From positions 186,001 through 250,000 of the forward strand of contig JAPSFT010000005.1 of assembly GCA_035063765.1 (NCBI GenBank): 64,000 nt of DNA, in the 5' to 3' direction. This document shows, piece by piece, positions 47,660 to 55,677 of the stretch (positions within the stretch are counted from its first letter, which is position 1; the number at the start of each line of letters is the position of its first letter). Source of the DNA: Deltaproteobacteria bacterium (GTDB taxonomy: Bacteria > Myxococcota_A > UBA9160 > PR03). The position numbers were made by a program, and so were the translations under genes. The notes beneath the pieces are model-generated. The model ran no database searches and had not been told where the DNA came from. It saw only the letters and a program-made list of their open reading frames with translations.

Positions 47660-48202
47660 ATGGACCTGCGCTCCGTCCTCCTTGCACTCCACGCCACCCT
47701 CGACGCCGAGGGGATCGCGCACGCCCTGATCGGCGGTCTCGCGCTGGCGGCACACGGCGCCGGGCGTGCGACCAACGGCCTCGATCTCGTCGTCGACGGC
47801 GATCACGCTGCCGACGTCGATCGTGTGCTGGCGGCGCATGGCTTCGAGCCGCTCCACCGGAGTGCCGACGTCGGGAACTACGTCTCGGCCGATCCCGCCC
47901 GCGGTCGCGTCGACGTCCTCTTCGCGCGCCGGCCGCAGGGGCGGGCCATCCTCGCCCGCGCGGCTCCGATCGAGGTGCTCGGCGCGACGCTGCGGGTCGC
48001 GGACGCCTCGGACCTGATCGGCCTGAAGGTGCAGGCCTACGCGAACGATCCGACGCGCGGGCGCCGGGACCTGGCCGACATCGAGCAGCTGCTGCGTCAC
48101 GCGAAGGTCGACGGGAACCGGGTGCGCGAGTACTTCTGGAGCTTCGATCGCGAGGGCGACCTCGACGCCCGGCTCGCGATGGTCGAGCGATGGAAGCGAT
48201 GA
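47660..48202 (+). CDS. Nucleotidyltransferase-fold protein with degenerate active site
   Basis: This protein of about 180 residues has the minimal nucleotidyltransferase fold: a helix, then ALIGGLALAAHG and RATNGLDLVVDGD. Most members have R-x-T-x-D-x-D at this point; here the first metal-binding Asp is Gly (TNGLD). The third acidic position (RVDVLFARRPQG) remains. Later helices resemble AbiEii/MNT-type proteins, including LIGLKVQAYANDPTRGRRDLADIEQLL. The start may be GTG 47639, ATG 47651 or ATG 47660; the last begins the domain. It overlaps the next small gene by ATGA, forming a pair that looks like a toxin-antitoxin or tRNA-modifying unit. The exact function is unknown. Confidence 0.78.
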   Translation: MDLRSVLLALHATLDAEGIAHALIGGLALAAHGAGRATNGLDLVVDGDHAADVDRVLAAHGFEPLHRSADVGNYVSADPARGRVDVLFARRPQGRAILARAAPIEVLGATLRVADASDLIGLKVQAYANDPTRGRRDLADIEQLLRHAKVDGNRVREYFWSFDREGDLDARLAMVERWKR

Positions 48203-48405
48203 GGCGTCCCGCTCCGGACGGCGCCATCCTGCCGGCGAGCGCGCGCGAGGGCTTCGAGGCCTCGCGGCGGGCCGTCCGCGCCTGGGAGCGCGCGCACCCG
48301 CTCGGGATCGAGGAGATCCTCGACTGGATCGACCAGCTCCGCTCGCTCTTCGGGGATCCGCCGGTGGACCGCCGGCCCTGGCACGGCGACGACTTCCGGA
48401 TCTAG
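48199..48405 (+). CDS. Small protein paired with the nucleotidyltransferase
   Basis: The ATG at 48199 overlaps the upstream stop by 4 bases (ATGA). The 68-residue product has a helical body (ASAREGFEASRRAVRAWERA, IEEILDWIDQLRSLFG) and ends PPVDRRPWHGDDFRI. The Trp-rich, charged end looks conserved rather than random, but I do not recognise the family. Tight coupling suggests it binds or controls the larger protein. An ATG at 48190 adds three residues. Confidence 0.7.
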   Translation: MRRPAPDGAILPASAREGFEASRRAVRAWERAHPLGIEEILDWIDQLRSLFGDPPVDRRPWHGDDFRI

Positions 48406-48408
48406 TGC

Positions 48409-48481
48409 CCCGTCCCGGAAGACCGGCGCCGCACCGGCGGCCCGACGCCAGGGCCGGACGTCGGCGGCTTCCGGGGACGGG
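48409..48481. terminator. Large nested hairpin between converging genes
   Basis: CCCGTCCCGGAAG (48409-48421) pairs with CTTCCGGGGACGGG (48468-48481), with one bulged base, around an inner GC-rich region that can also fold. It fills the gap between the small gene (stop 48405) and aqpZ (stop 48490), so it may end transcription from both sides. There is no T-run. Confidence 0.55.
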
Positions 48482-48489
48482 AGAGCCGC

Positions 48490-49203
48490 TCAGGGCCGGC
48501 CCGTCACCGGCGGCTCGTGCTCGCCGATCACCGCGCGCGACACCACGCCCGCCAGCGCGGCGCCCACGATCGGCGCCACCCAGAACAGCCAGAGCTGCCC
48601 GAGCGCCCAGCCTCCGACGAAGAGCGCCGGGCCCGTGCTGCGCGCCGGGTTCACCGAGGTGTTGGTGATCGGGATCGAGATCAGGTGGATCAGCGTGAGG
48701 CCGAAACCGATCGCGATCGGGGCGAAGCCGGCCGGCGCCCGCCCGTGCGTCGAGCCGAGGATGATCAGCAGGAAGAAGAAGGTGAGCACGAGCTCGGCGA
48801 CGAAGGCCGAGAGCAGCGGGTAGCCGCCCGGCGAGTGCTCGCCGTAGCCATTGGAGGCGAAGCCGGCGGCGAGGTCGAAGCCCTCCTTGCCGCTCGCGAT
48901 CAGGTAGAGGACCGCCGACGCCGCGATCGCACCGAGCACCTGGGCGACCACGTAGCCGGGCAGCTCGGAGCCGGGGAAGCGCCCGCCGGCCGCGAGCCCC
49001 ACCGACACGGCCGGGTTCAGGTGACAGCCCGACACGTGGCCGATCGCGTAGGCCATCGTCAGGACCGTGAGGCCGAAGGCGAGCGCCACGCCGAGGAAGC
49101 CGATCCCGAGCTCGGGGAACGCCGCCGACACCACGGCGCTGCCGCAGCCTCCGAAGACCAGCCAGAAGGTGCCCAGGAACTCCGCCGCGATCTTGTTGCC
49201 CAT
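48490..49203 (-). CDS. aqpZ: Aquaporin Z-like water channel
   Basis: This 237-residue membrane protein has six helices and both pore motifs, [13 protein letters not shown] and [16 protein letters not shown], which match the aquaporin Z type. The selectivity-filter Arg (NPAR) is present, fitting water rather than glycerol. The start is ATG 49203, with GAGGAGG ahead. A 5-base dyad CTACA-6 bases-TGTAG (49219-49234) overlaps that ribosome site and might affect translation, but it is short. The protein is encoded alone. Confidence 0.94.
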   Translation of the reverse strand: MGNKIAAEFLGTFWLVFGGCGSAVVSAAFPELGIGFLGVALAFGLTVLTMAYAIGHVSGCHLNPAVSVGLAAGGRFPGSELPGYVVAQVLGAIAASAVLYLIASGKEGFDLAAGFASNGYGEHSPGGYPLLSAFVAELVLTFFFLLIILGSTHGRAPAGFAPIAIGFGLTLIHLISIPITNTSVNPARSTGPALFVGGWALGQLWLFWVAPIVGAALAGVVSRAVIGEHEPPVTGRP

Positions 49204-49335
49204 GACCCCGGTCCTCCTCTACAACATCGTGTAGGGCCGATTCTGCCAGCCCTCGCGTGGGATGGGAAGCTGGAAGGCAGTCCGCCCGTCCATCGCGAGG
49301 GCATCTCCCCTCGCGCTTGCAGAGCCCTCGAGGCG

Positions 49336-50205
49336 TCAGCCCGCCAGGAGCCGCAGCCAGGGCCAGCGCGTCACCAGCAGTACGAACCCGAAGACCGCGA
49401 GGTAGGCGAGGCGCAGGCGCCGCCACGCGGGATCGCTCTGCGCGACGCCCATCGAGAGCAGGAGCCAGCCGAAGCCTGCGACCGGCGCGAGCACGTAGGT
49501 GCCGGCGCAGAACAGGAGCAGCAGCGCATGGCGCAGCGGCACGAGGAGCGCCGGCCGCGGCAGCAGGAACACGGCGGCGAGCGCGCCCTCGAGCACGAGG
49601 GTCGCCCCGGTGAGCACGGCGGCGAGCGCCCGGAAGGGCTCCGTCTCCTCGGGCATCACCGCCCAGGGCACGAACACGCCGTCGCCGTGCTCGCGCACCA
49701 GCTCGCGCAGGCTCCAGAAGGTCTCGTCGTCGAGGCCGCCCGCGAGCCGCGTGAACGCCTCCATCCGATCGTCGTCGAGCAGCGTCACCCGGAAGAAGCG
49801 GCCGTCGAGGAAGTCGGGGGACAGGGCGACCTTCCAGAGCGTCGCGAAGGCGAAGGTGAGGCCGATCAGCCAGCGGCCGTTCCAGGCCAGCGCGCGGCCG
49901 CGATCGGAGGAGCCCGTCGCGAGCGCCGCCGCCAGGCACCAGTAGGCGAGCAGGTAGGCGTGGTTGTCCGACATCGGCCAGTCCAGGACGACGCGCAGCC
50001 CCGCCAGCGCGGCCAGCGCGAGCCACAGGCCGGTGCTGCGCAGGGCGCCCGGCGCCAGGAGCCCGAGCGCCGCCAGGCCCACGAGCAGCGGGCGCAGCCA
50101 GCGGTCGCCGACCGGTGCCAGGAGCAGCGCCACCAGCAGGAGCCGCAGCGCCAGGTCGCTGCGGTCCATCCCGAGCAGATCGCGCGCGGCGCCTGTGAGC
50201 GACAC
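49336..50205 (-). CDS. Multi-pass membrane protein (HTTM-like)
   Basis: This 289-residue protein has about eight membrane helices. The segment LIGLTFAFATLWKVALSPDF followed by LDGRFFRVTLLDDDR, and the later VLEGALAAVFLL and LLLLFCAGTYVLAPVAG, resemble membrane proteins of the HTTM (vitamin K-dependent carboxylase-like) group. I would not assign an enzyme activity. The start is GTG 50205, three bases after the stop of the 140-residue partner. The pair ends the envelope cluster that runs from 55677 to 49336. Confidence 0.7.
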   Translation of the reverse strand: MSLTGAARDLLGMDRSDLALRLLLVALLLAPVGDRWLRPLLVGLAALGLLAPGALRSTGLWLALAALAGLRVVLDWPMSDNHAYLLAYWCLAAALATGSSDRGRALAWNGRWLIGLTFAFATLWKVALSPDFLDGRFFRVTLLDDDRMEAFTRLAGGLDDETFWSLRELVREHGDGVFVPWAVMPEETEPFRALAAVLTGATLVLEGALAAVFLLPRPALLVPLRHALLLLFCAGTYVLAPVAGFGWLLLSMGVAQSDPAWRRLRLAYLAVFGFVLLVTRWPWLRLLAG

Positions 50206-50208
50206 GCC

Positions 50209-50631
50209 TCAGCGCTCCTCGAGCGGGACCGAGAGCGAGGCCAGGAGCTCGCTCGAGGGTCCGAGGGTCTCCGGGTCGTACCGGGTCGCGAAGACCTGGA
50301 TCTCGATCGCCTCGGGCGGTCCCGCCTCGGGCTCGGCGCCGGCCTCGTAGGCCGCGAGCGCGAGCGCGAGCGCCCGCAGGCGCCGCTCGTCGGGCAGGGC
50401 CAGCGCGTGCCGCTCCGCGGTGCGCAGCTCCTCGGGCACGTCGAGCGCGCGGCGTGCCCCCTCCCACAACGCCCAGGCGTGCAGGTGGCGGCGCCCCCAG
50501 GCGTCGGTGGTCGAGAACATCCCGAAGCCGCCGCCCGACCAGGCGTCGAGCTGCGCCGTGCGCGCGAGCCAGATCTGGTGCAGCGCCACCACGACGAGCA
50601 GCGCCGCCGGCAGGCGGACGAGCCAGCTCAC
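50209..50631 (-). CDS. Small membrane-anchored protein, partner of the HTTM-like protein
   Basis: The start is GTG 50631, which opens a single membrane helix (VSWLVRLPAALLVVVALHQIWL). The rest (about 110 residues, with WSGGGFGMFSTTDAWGRRHLHAW and a C-terminal beta segment IEIQVFATRYDPE) faces one side of the membrane. The G-x-F-G-M-F-S motif is the most striking part. A longer frame upstream (to 50775) reads into the MITE and is not part of the original gene. It sits 3 bases from the HTTM-like gene, so the two probably work together. Confidence 0.68.
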   Translation of the reverse strand: MSWLVRLPAALLVVVALHQIWLARTAQLDAWSGGGFGMFSTTDAWGRRHLHAWALWEGARRALDVPEELRTAERHALALPDERRLRALALALAAYEAGAEPEAGPPEAIEIQVFATRYDPETLGPSSELLASLSVPLEER

Positions 50632-50675
50632 GATGCCGGCGATCCTTTCGAGCGTCGGCTGCGGGCGGCGCTCAG

Positions 50676-50832
50676 AGCCTGTGAAGGAATCGGCGACCGA
50701 GCAGCGCGCCGTCGCCGGTAGGCCAGATGCAAGGCGCGACGACGAGTCATGTCGAGATATGGCGAGGAGGGGCAACGCAGCAGATGGCCTGCCGCCGCAA
50801 GCGATGCGACCGAGCCGATTGCTTCACAGGCT
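50676..50832. mobile_element. MITE-like element with terminal inverted repeats and CTCAG target duplication
   Basis: This 157-base element has 19-base terminal inverted repeats (AGCCTGTGAAGGAATCGGC at left; the right end reads the same on the other strand with one mismatch) and is bordered by the 5-base direct repeat CTCAG (50671-50675 and 50833-50837). Inner parts are also imperfectly palindromic (for example CGGTAGGCCAGATGC and its mirror). There is no transposase frame, so it is non-autonomous. The stop codon of the gene at 50834 lies in the right CTCAG copy, so the insertion happened exactly at that stop. Confidence 0.9.
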
Positions 50833-50833
50833 C

Positions 50834-51787
50834 TCAGTACCCGGGTGGCGGGCTCACCGCCAGGTAGCGCAGGTCCCCTCCGGAGTAGGCCTTGATGTAC
50901 CACGTCCCGCCGCAGCGGAAGTACTCGGTGTCGTCGACGTAGACCTGGTAGAGCTCACAGGCCGGCTGCGAGCTCATGTCGGTGAATGCCGCCACCGTGA
51001 GCGCGGTGCCGATCGTGATCGCGCTCCACGCGGCCACGTTGCCCCACTCGATGTCGTCGTCGTCCCAGACGTCGACCTCGTTCCAGTCCACCTCGTTCCA
51101 GTCCACCTCGCTCCAGTTGCCCTCGTCCAGGCGGTCGTCCCAGAAGTCCTGGCGGTCCTCCTGCATGTCGCTCCGGTGGCTCTGCCAGTCCTCGCGATTC
51201 TGGTTCCGCCAGTCCTCGCGGTCCCCCTGCCGGTCGCTCATGGCCTGGTCGCGGTTCGCCTGGCGATCGCTCACGGCCTGGCCGCGGTTCGCCTGGCGGT
51301 CCGCCGCGCTCTGCTGGCGGTTGGCCTGGCTCTCGCCGCGCTGGGCGCCGCGGTCGGGTCGCTGCGTGGCGCCGCCGCCCTGCCCGGGCCGCAGCCCCGC
51401 CTGCTGGCCGCCGCCCTGGCCCGGGCGCGGTCGTCCCTGCTGTCCAGCGCCCTGCCCCGGGCGGGGCCGCTGCTGGCCACCTCCCCCGAGCCGGGCCGAC
51501 GACGCCGGCCGGGACTGTGCCCGCCGCACCGAGCCGAGGCCTCCCGAGGCCGGCCCCTGCCGCGAGATCTGCTGCCGGCTCGGGGCGCCACGGGAGCGAC
51601 CGCCGCCGCCGCCACCAGCGCGCGGCGCCGACATCTGCGCGCGGCCACCGCCCCCACGGCCGCCGCCGCCGCCACGGCCCCCGCCGCCGCGGCCTCCGCC
51701 GCGCGCCATCACCTCGCCCGCGCCGAACAGCAGCGCGAGCGCCACGGCGCCGATCTGGATCAGGATCCGTCGCTCGAGGAAGCTCAC
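50834..51787 (-). CDS. Low-complexity secreted protein with Gly/Arg and D-W-N-E-V repeats
   Basis: This 317-residue protein has a membrane-directing start (IQIGAVALALLFGAGEVMA), a Gly/Arg-rich part (RGGGRGGGG), a Pro-Gly-Gln region (GQGGGQQ repeats), repeats of SDRQANRDQA, then an acidic Trp-rich part (WNEVDWNEVD, DVWDDDDIEWG) and a final domain with AAWSAITIGTALTVAAF and paired Cys (PACELYQVYVDDTEYFRCGG). The last part looks folded and may sit in a membrane. I do not recognise it. It starts with GTG 51787, overlapping the DUF2092 gene (GTGA), so it belongs to the same operon; opposite-strand frames here are artefacts of composition. Confidence 0.65.
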   Translation of the reverse strand: MSFLERRILIQIGAVALALLFGAGEVMARGGGRGGGGRGGGGGRGGGGRAQMSAPRAGGGGGGRSRGAPSRQQISRQGPASGGLGSVRRAQSRPASSARLGGGGQQRPRPGQGAGQQGRPRPGQGGGQQAGLRPGQGGGATQRPDRGAQRGESQANRQQSAADRQANRGQAVSDRQANRDQAMSDRQGDREDWRNQNREDWQSHRSDMQEDRQDFWDDRLDEGNWSEVDWNEVDWNEVDVWDDDDIEWGNVAAWSAITIGTALTVAAFTDMSSQPACELYQVYVDDTEYFRCGGTWYIKAYSGGDLRYLAVSPPPGY

Positions 51788-52647
51788 TGTCCGCCCTCCT
51801 GCGCCGCACTGGCCGCCGCGCCTCGCTCCGGCAGCACGAACGGGACGCGCGTCGCTCCCCGGGGAGCCTCGAAGGCGAAGAGCCGGTCGGGCGTTCGCGG
51901 GGAGAGGTTCCAGTCGGTGAACGAGGCCCGGAACTGCGGGCGGCCGCGCGCGAGCTCGAAGTTGATGACGATCCGCTCGGGGACGGCCGGATCGCCCTGG
52001 CGGATCCAGAGCTGGATGCCGACGCCTTCGCGGGTGCGCAGCGCCACGTGGTCGCAGGGACGGTCCTCGACCGTCTGCACGTCGACGTGGCGGGCGGCGA
52101 TCACGTTGTCGACGAGCACCTGGGCCAGGTCCTCGCCGAACAGGTCTGCGAGCGGCAGGCGCAGGCCGACGTCGTCACGCAGGAAGTCGGTGAGCTGGTC
52201 GAGCGTACCGCTGCGCTCGGCGCTCGCGTAGACGTTCGGGCCGTCGTCGTAGACCGTGACCGCCCGGCCGTCGTAGAAGGCCTGCAGGTGCCGGCCGGTG
52301 CGGTCCCAGCGCTCGACGCGCATGCGGTCGGGACGGCGGATCGTCTGCTCCGAGCGCGAGCCGAACTCGATCGCCTCGCCGTCGGCCTGGATCACGTCGT
52401 AGGACTGCTCGACGGTGAACGAGAGCTGCTTCGCGCCCGTGAGCGTGGCCACCATCCGCTGGACCGGCTCGACCGCCTCCGGGTCGATGAGCGGCTCCTC
52501 CGGCTCGGCCGCCGCCGCCTCCGGCGCGGGTGCCGGCGCAGGCGCCGGCTCCTGGCCGCGCGCCCCCGGCGCGCCGGCCAGGAGGGCGGCCAGCATCAGC
52601 CCGCCCGCTGCCGCGACTCCGATCTCCGATCGCCATCGTGTCGACAA
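51784..52647 (-). CDS. Secreted DUF2092 domain-containing protein
   Basis: This 287-residue protein has a signal peptide (GVAAAGGLMLAALLAGAPGARG) and a Pro/Ala spacer (EPAPAPAPAPE), then a DUF2092 domain, a LolA-like beta-barrel half: VQRMVATLTGAKQLSFTVEQSYD, GSRSEQTIRRPDRMRVE, FYDGRAVTVYD, RHVDVQTVEDRPCDHVALRT and PERIVINFELARGRPQF. It resembles lipoprotein carriers. The TTG at 52647 is chosen because GGAGG lies 6 bases upstream; an ATG at 52710 adds 21 residues. It is in the cluster with two membrane proteins and the low-complexity protein. Confidence 0.82.
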   Translation of the reverse strand: MSTRWRSEIGVAAAGGLMLAALLAGAPGARGQEPAPAPAPAPEAAAAEPEEPLIDPEAVEPVQRMVATLTGAKQLSFTVEQSYDVIQADGEAIEFGSRSEQTIRRPDRMRVERWDRTGRHLQAFYDGRAVTVYDDGPNVYASAERSGTLDQLTDFLRDDVGLRLPLADLFGEDLAQVLVDNVIAARHVDVQTVEDRPCDHVALRTREGVGIQLWIRQGDPAVPERIVINFELARGRPQFRASFTDWNLSPRTPDRLFAFEAPRGATRVPFVLPERGAAASAAQEGGQ

Positions 52648-52706
52648 CGCTCGTCCTCCGCTGCGAAGCGTTACGGGACGGCGGGCCGCCGTCCAGTGGG
52701 ACCTGC

Positions 52707-53903
52707 TCATGCCATCGCCTTCAGGACCTCGCGCAGGAGGTCCTGGATCGGGATCCGGATCGCCACGACCGCCAGCATCGGGAGGGCGGCCGGGAGCGCG
52801 ATCGCCAGGAGGGCACCCCGGTCGAGGGGGACCGGGCGCATCGCCCGGACGGCGCCGTGGAGCGCCAGCGTGTCGGCCACCGGCCCGAGCTCGGGGGCGC
52901 CGAGCAGCGCATCGTCCGCCAGCGGCCGGCCTTCGATCCAGCGCTGATGCACGAGCCTGCCGTGGCGGCCGACGAGCGCGCCGTAGTCGAGCAGGGCCGC
53001 CCGCCGCGCAGCCGCGAGCCGAGGCGCGAAGGCGAGGAGCGGCGCCAGCACCAGCACGAGCATCAGGACCACGAACCCGATCATCGGCAGCCGCAGCGCG
53101 TCCAGCGCGAGGCCGTGGTAGACGACCTCGTGCGCCCAGCGTGCCGCCACCACCGACGCCACGCCGAGCACGACCAGCGCAAAGCTGCGTGGCAGGGTGC
53201 CGAGGAAGCCAAGTCCGCCGGCACGGTCGGGATGGGTGGGTACGATCGCGAGCGGGAGGCGCGCGACACGCGTGAGGGCGATCGCGAGCAGGAAGAGGCG
53301 CCAGAGCCAGGCGAGTGCCAGCAGCAGGTAGAGCGGCCGGACCACGTACGCGAACCAGAAGCCACCGAAGCCGAGCCGGTGCGAGCCCGCCTCCTCGGCC
53401 CAGACCAGCTCGTGCACGCCGGCGTGGGTAGGCGCCGCCAGCGTCCACGCCGCCACCAGCACCGCGAGGACGAGCCAGGGCTGCGCGCGATCGCGCAGGC
53501 GCGCGACGCCGTGCAGGGTCTCGGCGAAGCGGCCGTGGTCGGGCTCGGGGACGAGGCCGGAGTGGAGGAAGTACGGGAAGATCCGGCGCGTCGTCGTGTG
53601 TGCCATGGCCTCCGCGAGCACGAAGAGGGGGATCGCGACCAGGCAGCGTACCGACACGCCGAAGTGCTGGAGGAGGGGCTCGCCGGCGCCACCGGCGGCG
53701 CGTCCCGTCCAGGTTGCCCAGGCGGCGATCGGCAGCCAGGTGAGCGCGGCCAGAACGAGCGCGCGCCGGCCGACGCCGAGGCCGGCGCGCGGGATCAGTC
53801 CGATCGCCCGCTGGAGGCGGAAGCCCAGGTCGCCGCTCACGAGCGAGAGCGCGAGCGCGTCGGAGTCGTCGGACGCGGGCGTGGGGTCCGTGCGACGGGC
53901 CAT
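52707..53903 (-). CDS. Polytopic membrane protein of unknown function
   Basis: This 398-residue protein has about six to eight membrane helices: LVLAALTWLPIAAWATW, CLVAIPLFVLAEAMAH, PWLVLAVLVAAWTLA, GFWFAYVVRPLYLLLALAWL and PMIGFVVLMLVLVLAPLLAFA. Charged loops hold TTRRIFPYFLHSG and HPDRAGGLGFLGT. The late segment RRAALLDYGALVGRHGRLV is soluble. I do not recognise the family with certainty. The ATG at 53903 is two bases after the preceding stop. It is between a lipoprotein gene and DUF2092. Confidence 0.7.
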   Translation of the reverse strand: MARRTDPTPASDDSDALALSLVSGDLGFRLQRAIGLIPRAGLGVGRRALVLAALTWLPIAAWATWTGRAAGGAGEPLLQHFGVSVRCLVAIPLFVLAEAMAHTTTRRIFPYFLHSGLVPEPDHGRFAETLHGVARLRDRAQPWLVLAVLVAAWTLAAPTHAGVHELVWAEEAGSHRLGFGGFWFAYVVRPLYLLLALAWLWRLFLLAIALTRVARLPLAIVPTHPDRAGGLGFLGTLPRSFALVVLGVASVVAARWAHEVVYHGLALDALRLPMIGFVVLMLVLVLAPLLAFAPRLAAARRAALLDYGALVGRHGRLVHQRWIEGRPLADDALLGAPELGPVADTLALHGAVRAMRPVPLDRGALLAIALPAALPMLAVVAIRIPIQDLLREVLKAMA

Positions 53904-53905
53904 GG

Positions 53906-54886
53906 TCAACCTCCTGGTCCCGGAGCGGACCCGCCCACGCGCACGCGGGCGCCCGCCCACACGGCGTGCTCGTCGATGCGCAGCTCGCCCGTCTGGACGT
54001 CGAGCGCGAGCGGGCGGCCCCGGACGTCCACCGACTCCCGGAGGCCCGCAGGGAAGCGGAAGGGCTCGATCTTGTGCAGCGGAAGCTTCACGCCGAAGCC
54101 CTTCTCCTGCGCCTGCTCGGCCAGGATCTCCTTCACGTCCACCCGCTCGAGCACCCAGCCGCACAGGCCCTGCTTGCTCGCGAGCAGGGCGTCCACGCGC
54201 CGCCAGGTCTCGGCGGAGGGGATCACGCGCAGCCTCACCTTGGTCTCGGGGAAGCGCGGTGTGCCGACGACCTCGCCGCCCTGGGCCTCGAGGGCGAGCG
54301 TGCCCGAGAGCACGTAGCGGTCCGGCTCCACGCTGCCCGAGACCGGCTCGGTCACGTCGAGATCGCCGCACACCGGCTTCGCGAGGCGCCCGCCTCGCCA
54401 GCGCAGGTGCACGGTGGCGTCGCCCGCGCCCTCGACGACCTCCACCGGCAGGGTGAGCGTGATCTCGTTGCCGCCGAAGCGCACCTCGGGGCGGCCGGGC
54501 GCGAGCCGGCCGTGCACCTCGTCGACCAGCAGGTCGATCTCGAGCGTGCCGACCTCGACGAAGCCCTTGCGCAGGATCTTCTCCTTGTGCGCCCGGATCC
54601 CACTCAGGGTGAGGCTCACGCGGCTCGCAACGTCGCTGAAGACGCGCTCGATCAGCTCGCGCAGGAAGGTCGTGGGGACCCCGATCACGACGTCGCCCTC
54701 CGGGACCCCGGCCCGACGCGGATCGGCGTCGACCAGGGCGCGGAAGCGCTGCTCGAGGGCCGCCCCCTCGGCTTCGAGGCGCGTGAGCTCGGCCGCCCAG
54801 GCCTCGCGCTCGGCGGCCGAGGGCGTACGCGAGCAGGCGCCCGCCGCGAGCAGCGCGCAGGCGAGCGCGGCAGCGGCCCGCCTCAC
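53906..54886 (-). CDS. Putative lipoprotein of unknown function
   Basis: This 326-residue protein begins with a lipobox (ACALLAAGACSRTP, Cys near residue 19), then a coiled coil (residues 25-60), and a beta-rich body with GDVVIGVPTTFLRELIERVFSD, EITLTLPVEVVEGAGDATVH and VKLPLHKIEPFRFPAGLRESV. The last part, LDVQTGELRIDEHAVWAGARVRV, resembles lipid-binding or AsmA-like beta structures, but only loosely. It overlaps the next lipoprotein gene by GTGA, and the two have a similar overall plan (coiled coil then beta body), so they may be paralogues that work together. Confidence 0.68.
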   Translation of the reverse strand: MRRAAAALACALLAAGACSRTPSAAEREAWAAELTRLEAEGAALEQRFRALVDADPRRAGVPEGDVVIGVPTTFLRELIERVFSDVASRVSLTLSGIRAHKEKILRKGFVEVGTLEIDLLVDEVHGRLAPGRPEVRFGGNEITLTLPVEVVEGAGDATVHLRWRGGRLAKPVCGDLDVTEPVSGSVEPDRYVLSGTLALEAQGGEVVGTPRFPETKVRLRVIPSAETWRRVDALLASKQGLCGWVLERVDVKEILAEQAQEKGFGVKLPLHKIEPFRFPAGLRESVDVRGRPLALDVQTGELRIDEHAVWAGARVRVGGSAPGPGG

Positions 54887-55677
54887 GGGGCGGTCTCCGG
54901 GGCCGGCTCCGGCCGGCGGTGGAGCTCGACGCCGAGCCCCTGCTCGCCGCCCTTCACGGGGCCTACGCCCGCAGCGAACACCACCCAGAGCTTGCCTCCG
55001 ACCGCCAGCACGCGCTCCACCGAGATCTCGAGCGGCACCTCGAGCGCCGCGAAGCGCACGCCGCCCTCCTCGACCGCCGGAACCGGCACCGCGCGCTCCA
55101 GGGTCACCGGGACCTCGATCGGCGGGATCGCCTCCTCGAGCAGCTCGCGCCCCTTGCCGCCGAGGTACGAGATCACGCCGCGGCCCAGCACCCTCTCGAG
55201 GCCGCCCGCCTCGGCGATGTCGATGTGGTCGATCGCGACGCGCACGCGCAGGATCCCCGTCGCGGGATCGATCGCCGCCTCGCCGAGGCCGCCTTCGATG
55301 CGCAACGCCACCTGGCGCGCCGGGAAGCGCACGGGGTGGATGCGGCCCTCGATGCGCACGGCGCCGTACTTGTCGTCGAGCTCGATCGCGGCGCTCTCGA
55401 GGCGCACCACGAAGCGGTCCTCGAGCGGCTGCTCGAGCGGGAGCTGGGAGCGGAAGAGATCCTGGACGAGCGTCTCGCCGACACCGACGAAGAAGCGGTC
55501 GGTCGGGATCAGCGAGCCCTGCTCGGCGTCGGCCACCAGCTCGCGCAGGCCCCGCGCGCGACGCTCGAGCTCCGCCCGGCGCGCCTGGTAGCGGACCTCC
55601 TCCTCCGAGGGGCCGCAGGCCAGCAGCAACGCGGCGGTCGCGGCGAGCCAGCACGGGCGTCGAGCACGAGCCCTCAG
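54883..55677 (-). CDS. Second putative lipoprotein, possible paralogue of its neighbour
   Basis: This protein of about 264 residues has the lipobox LLLACGPS, a charged coiled coil (EEEVRYQARRAELERRARGLREL), then a beta-rich body with RFFVGVGETLVQDLFRSQLPLE and RFVVRLESAAIELDD, like the 'GVPTTFLRELIERV' part of its neighbour. The start is uncertain. A CTG at 55677 follows GGGAGGG at 6 bases and gives a normal lipoprotein start, while the nearest ATG (55797) adds 40 Arg-rich residues. It leads the envelope cluster running down to 49336. Confidence 0.65.
   Translation of the reverse strand: MRARARRPCWLAATAALLLACGPSEEEVRYQARRAELERRARGLRELVADAEQGSLIPTDRFFVGVGETLVQDLFRSQLPLEQPLEDRFVVRLESAAIELDDKYGAVRIEGRIHPVRFPARQVALRIEGGLGEAAIDPATGILRVRVAIDHIDIAEAGGLERVLGRGVISYLGGKGRELLEEAIPPIEVPVTLERAVPVPAVEEGGVRFAALEVPLEISVERVLAVGGKLWVVFAAGVGPVKGGEQGLGVELHRRPEPAPETAP

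Noticed and set aside
49219-49234. Operator or riboregulator before aqpZ (CTACA-6-TGTAG)
   Set aside because: Arms are only 5 bases and no matching regulator is nearby; it is mentioned in the aqpZ entry but not called as a feature.
50676-50832. Full insertion sequence
   Set aside because: 157 bp with no transposase frame; kept only as a MITE-like element.
50976-51920. Plus-strand 314-residue frame over the low-complexity gene
   Set aside because: It is the mirror of Gly/Arg/Trp repeats. The minus frame has a signal-like start, a coupled GTGA overlap and ordered repeats, so it is preferred.
47660-55677. Genomic island or prophage
   Set aside because: No integrase, tRNA junction, phage genes or clear change in base composition; only one MITE marks the stretch as mobile.
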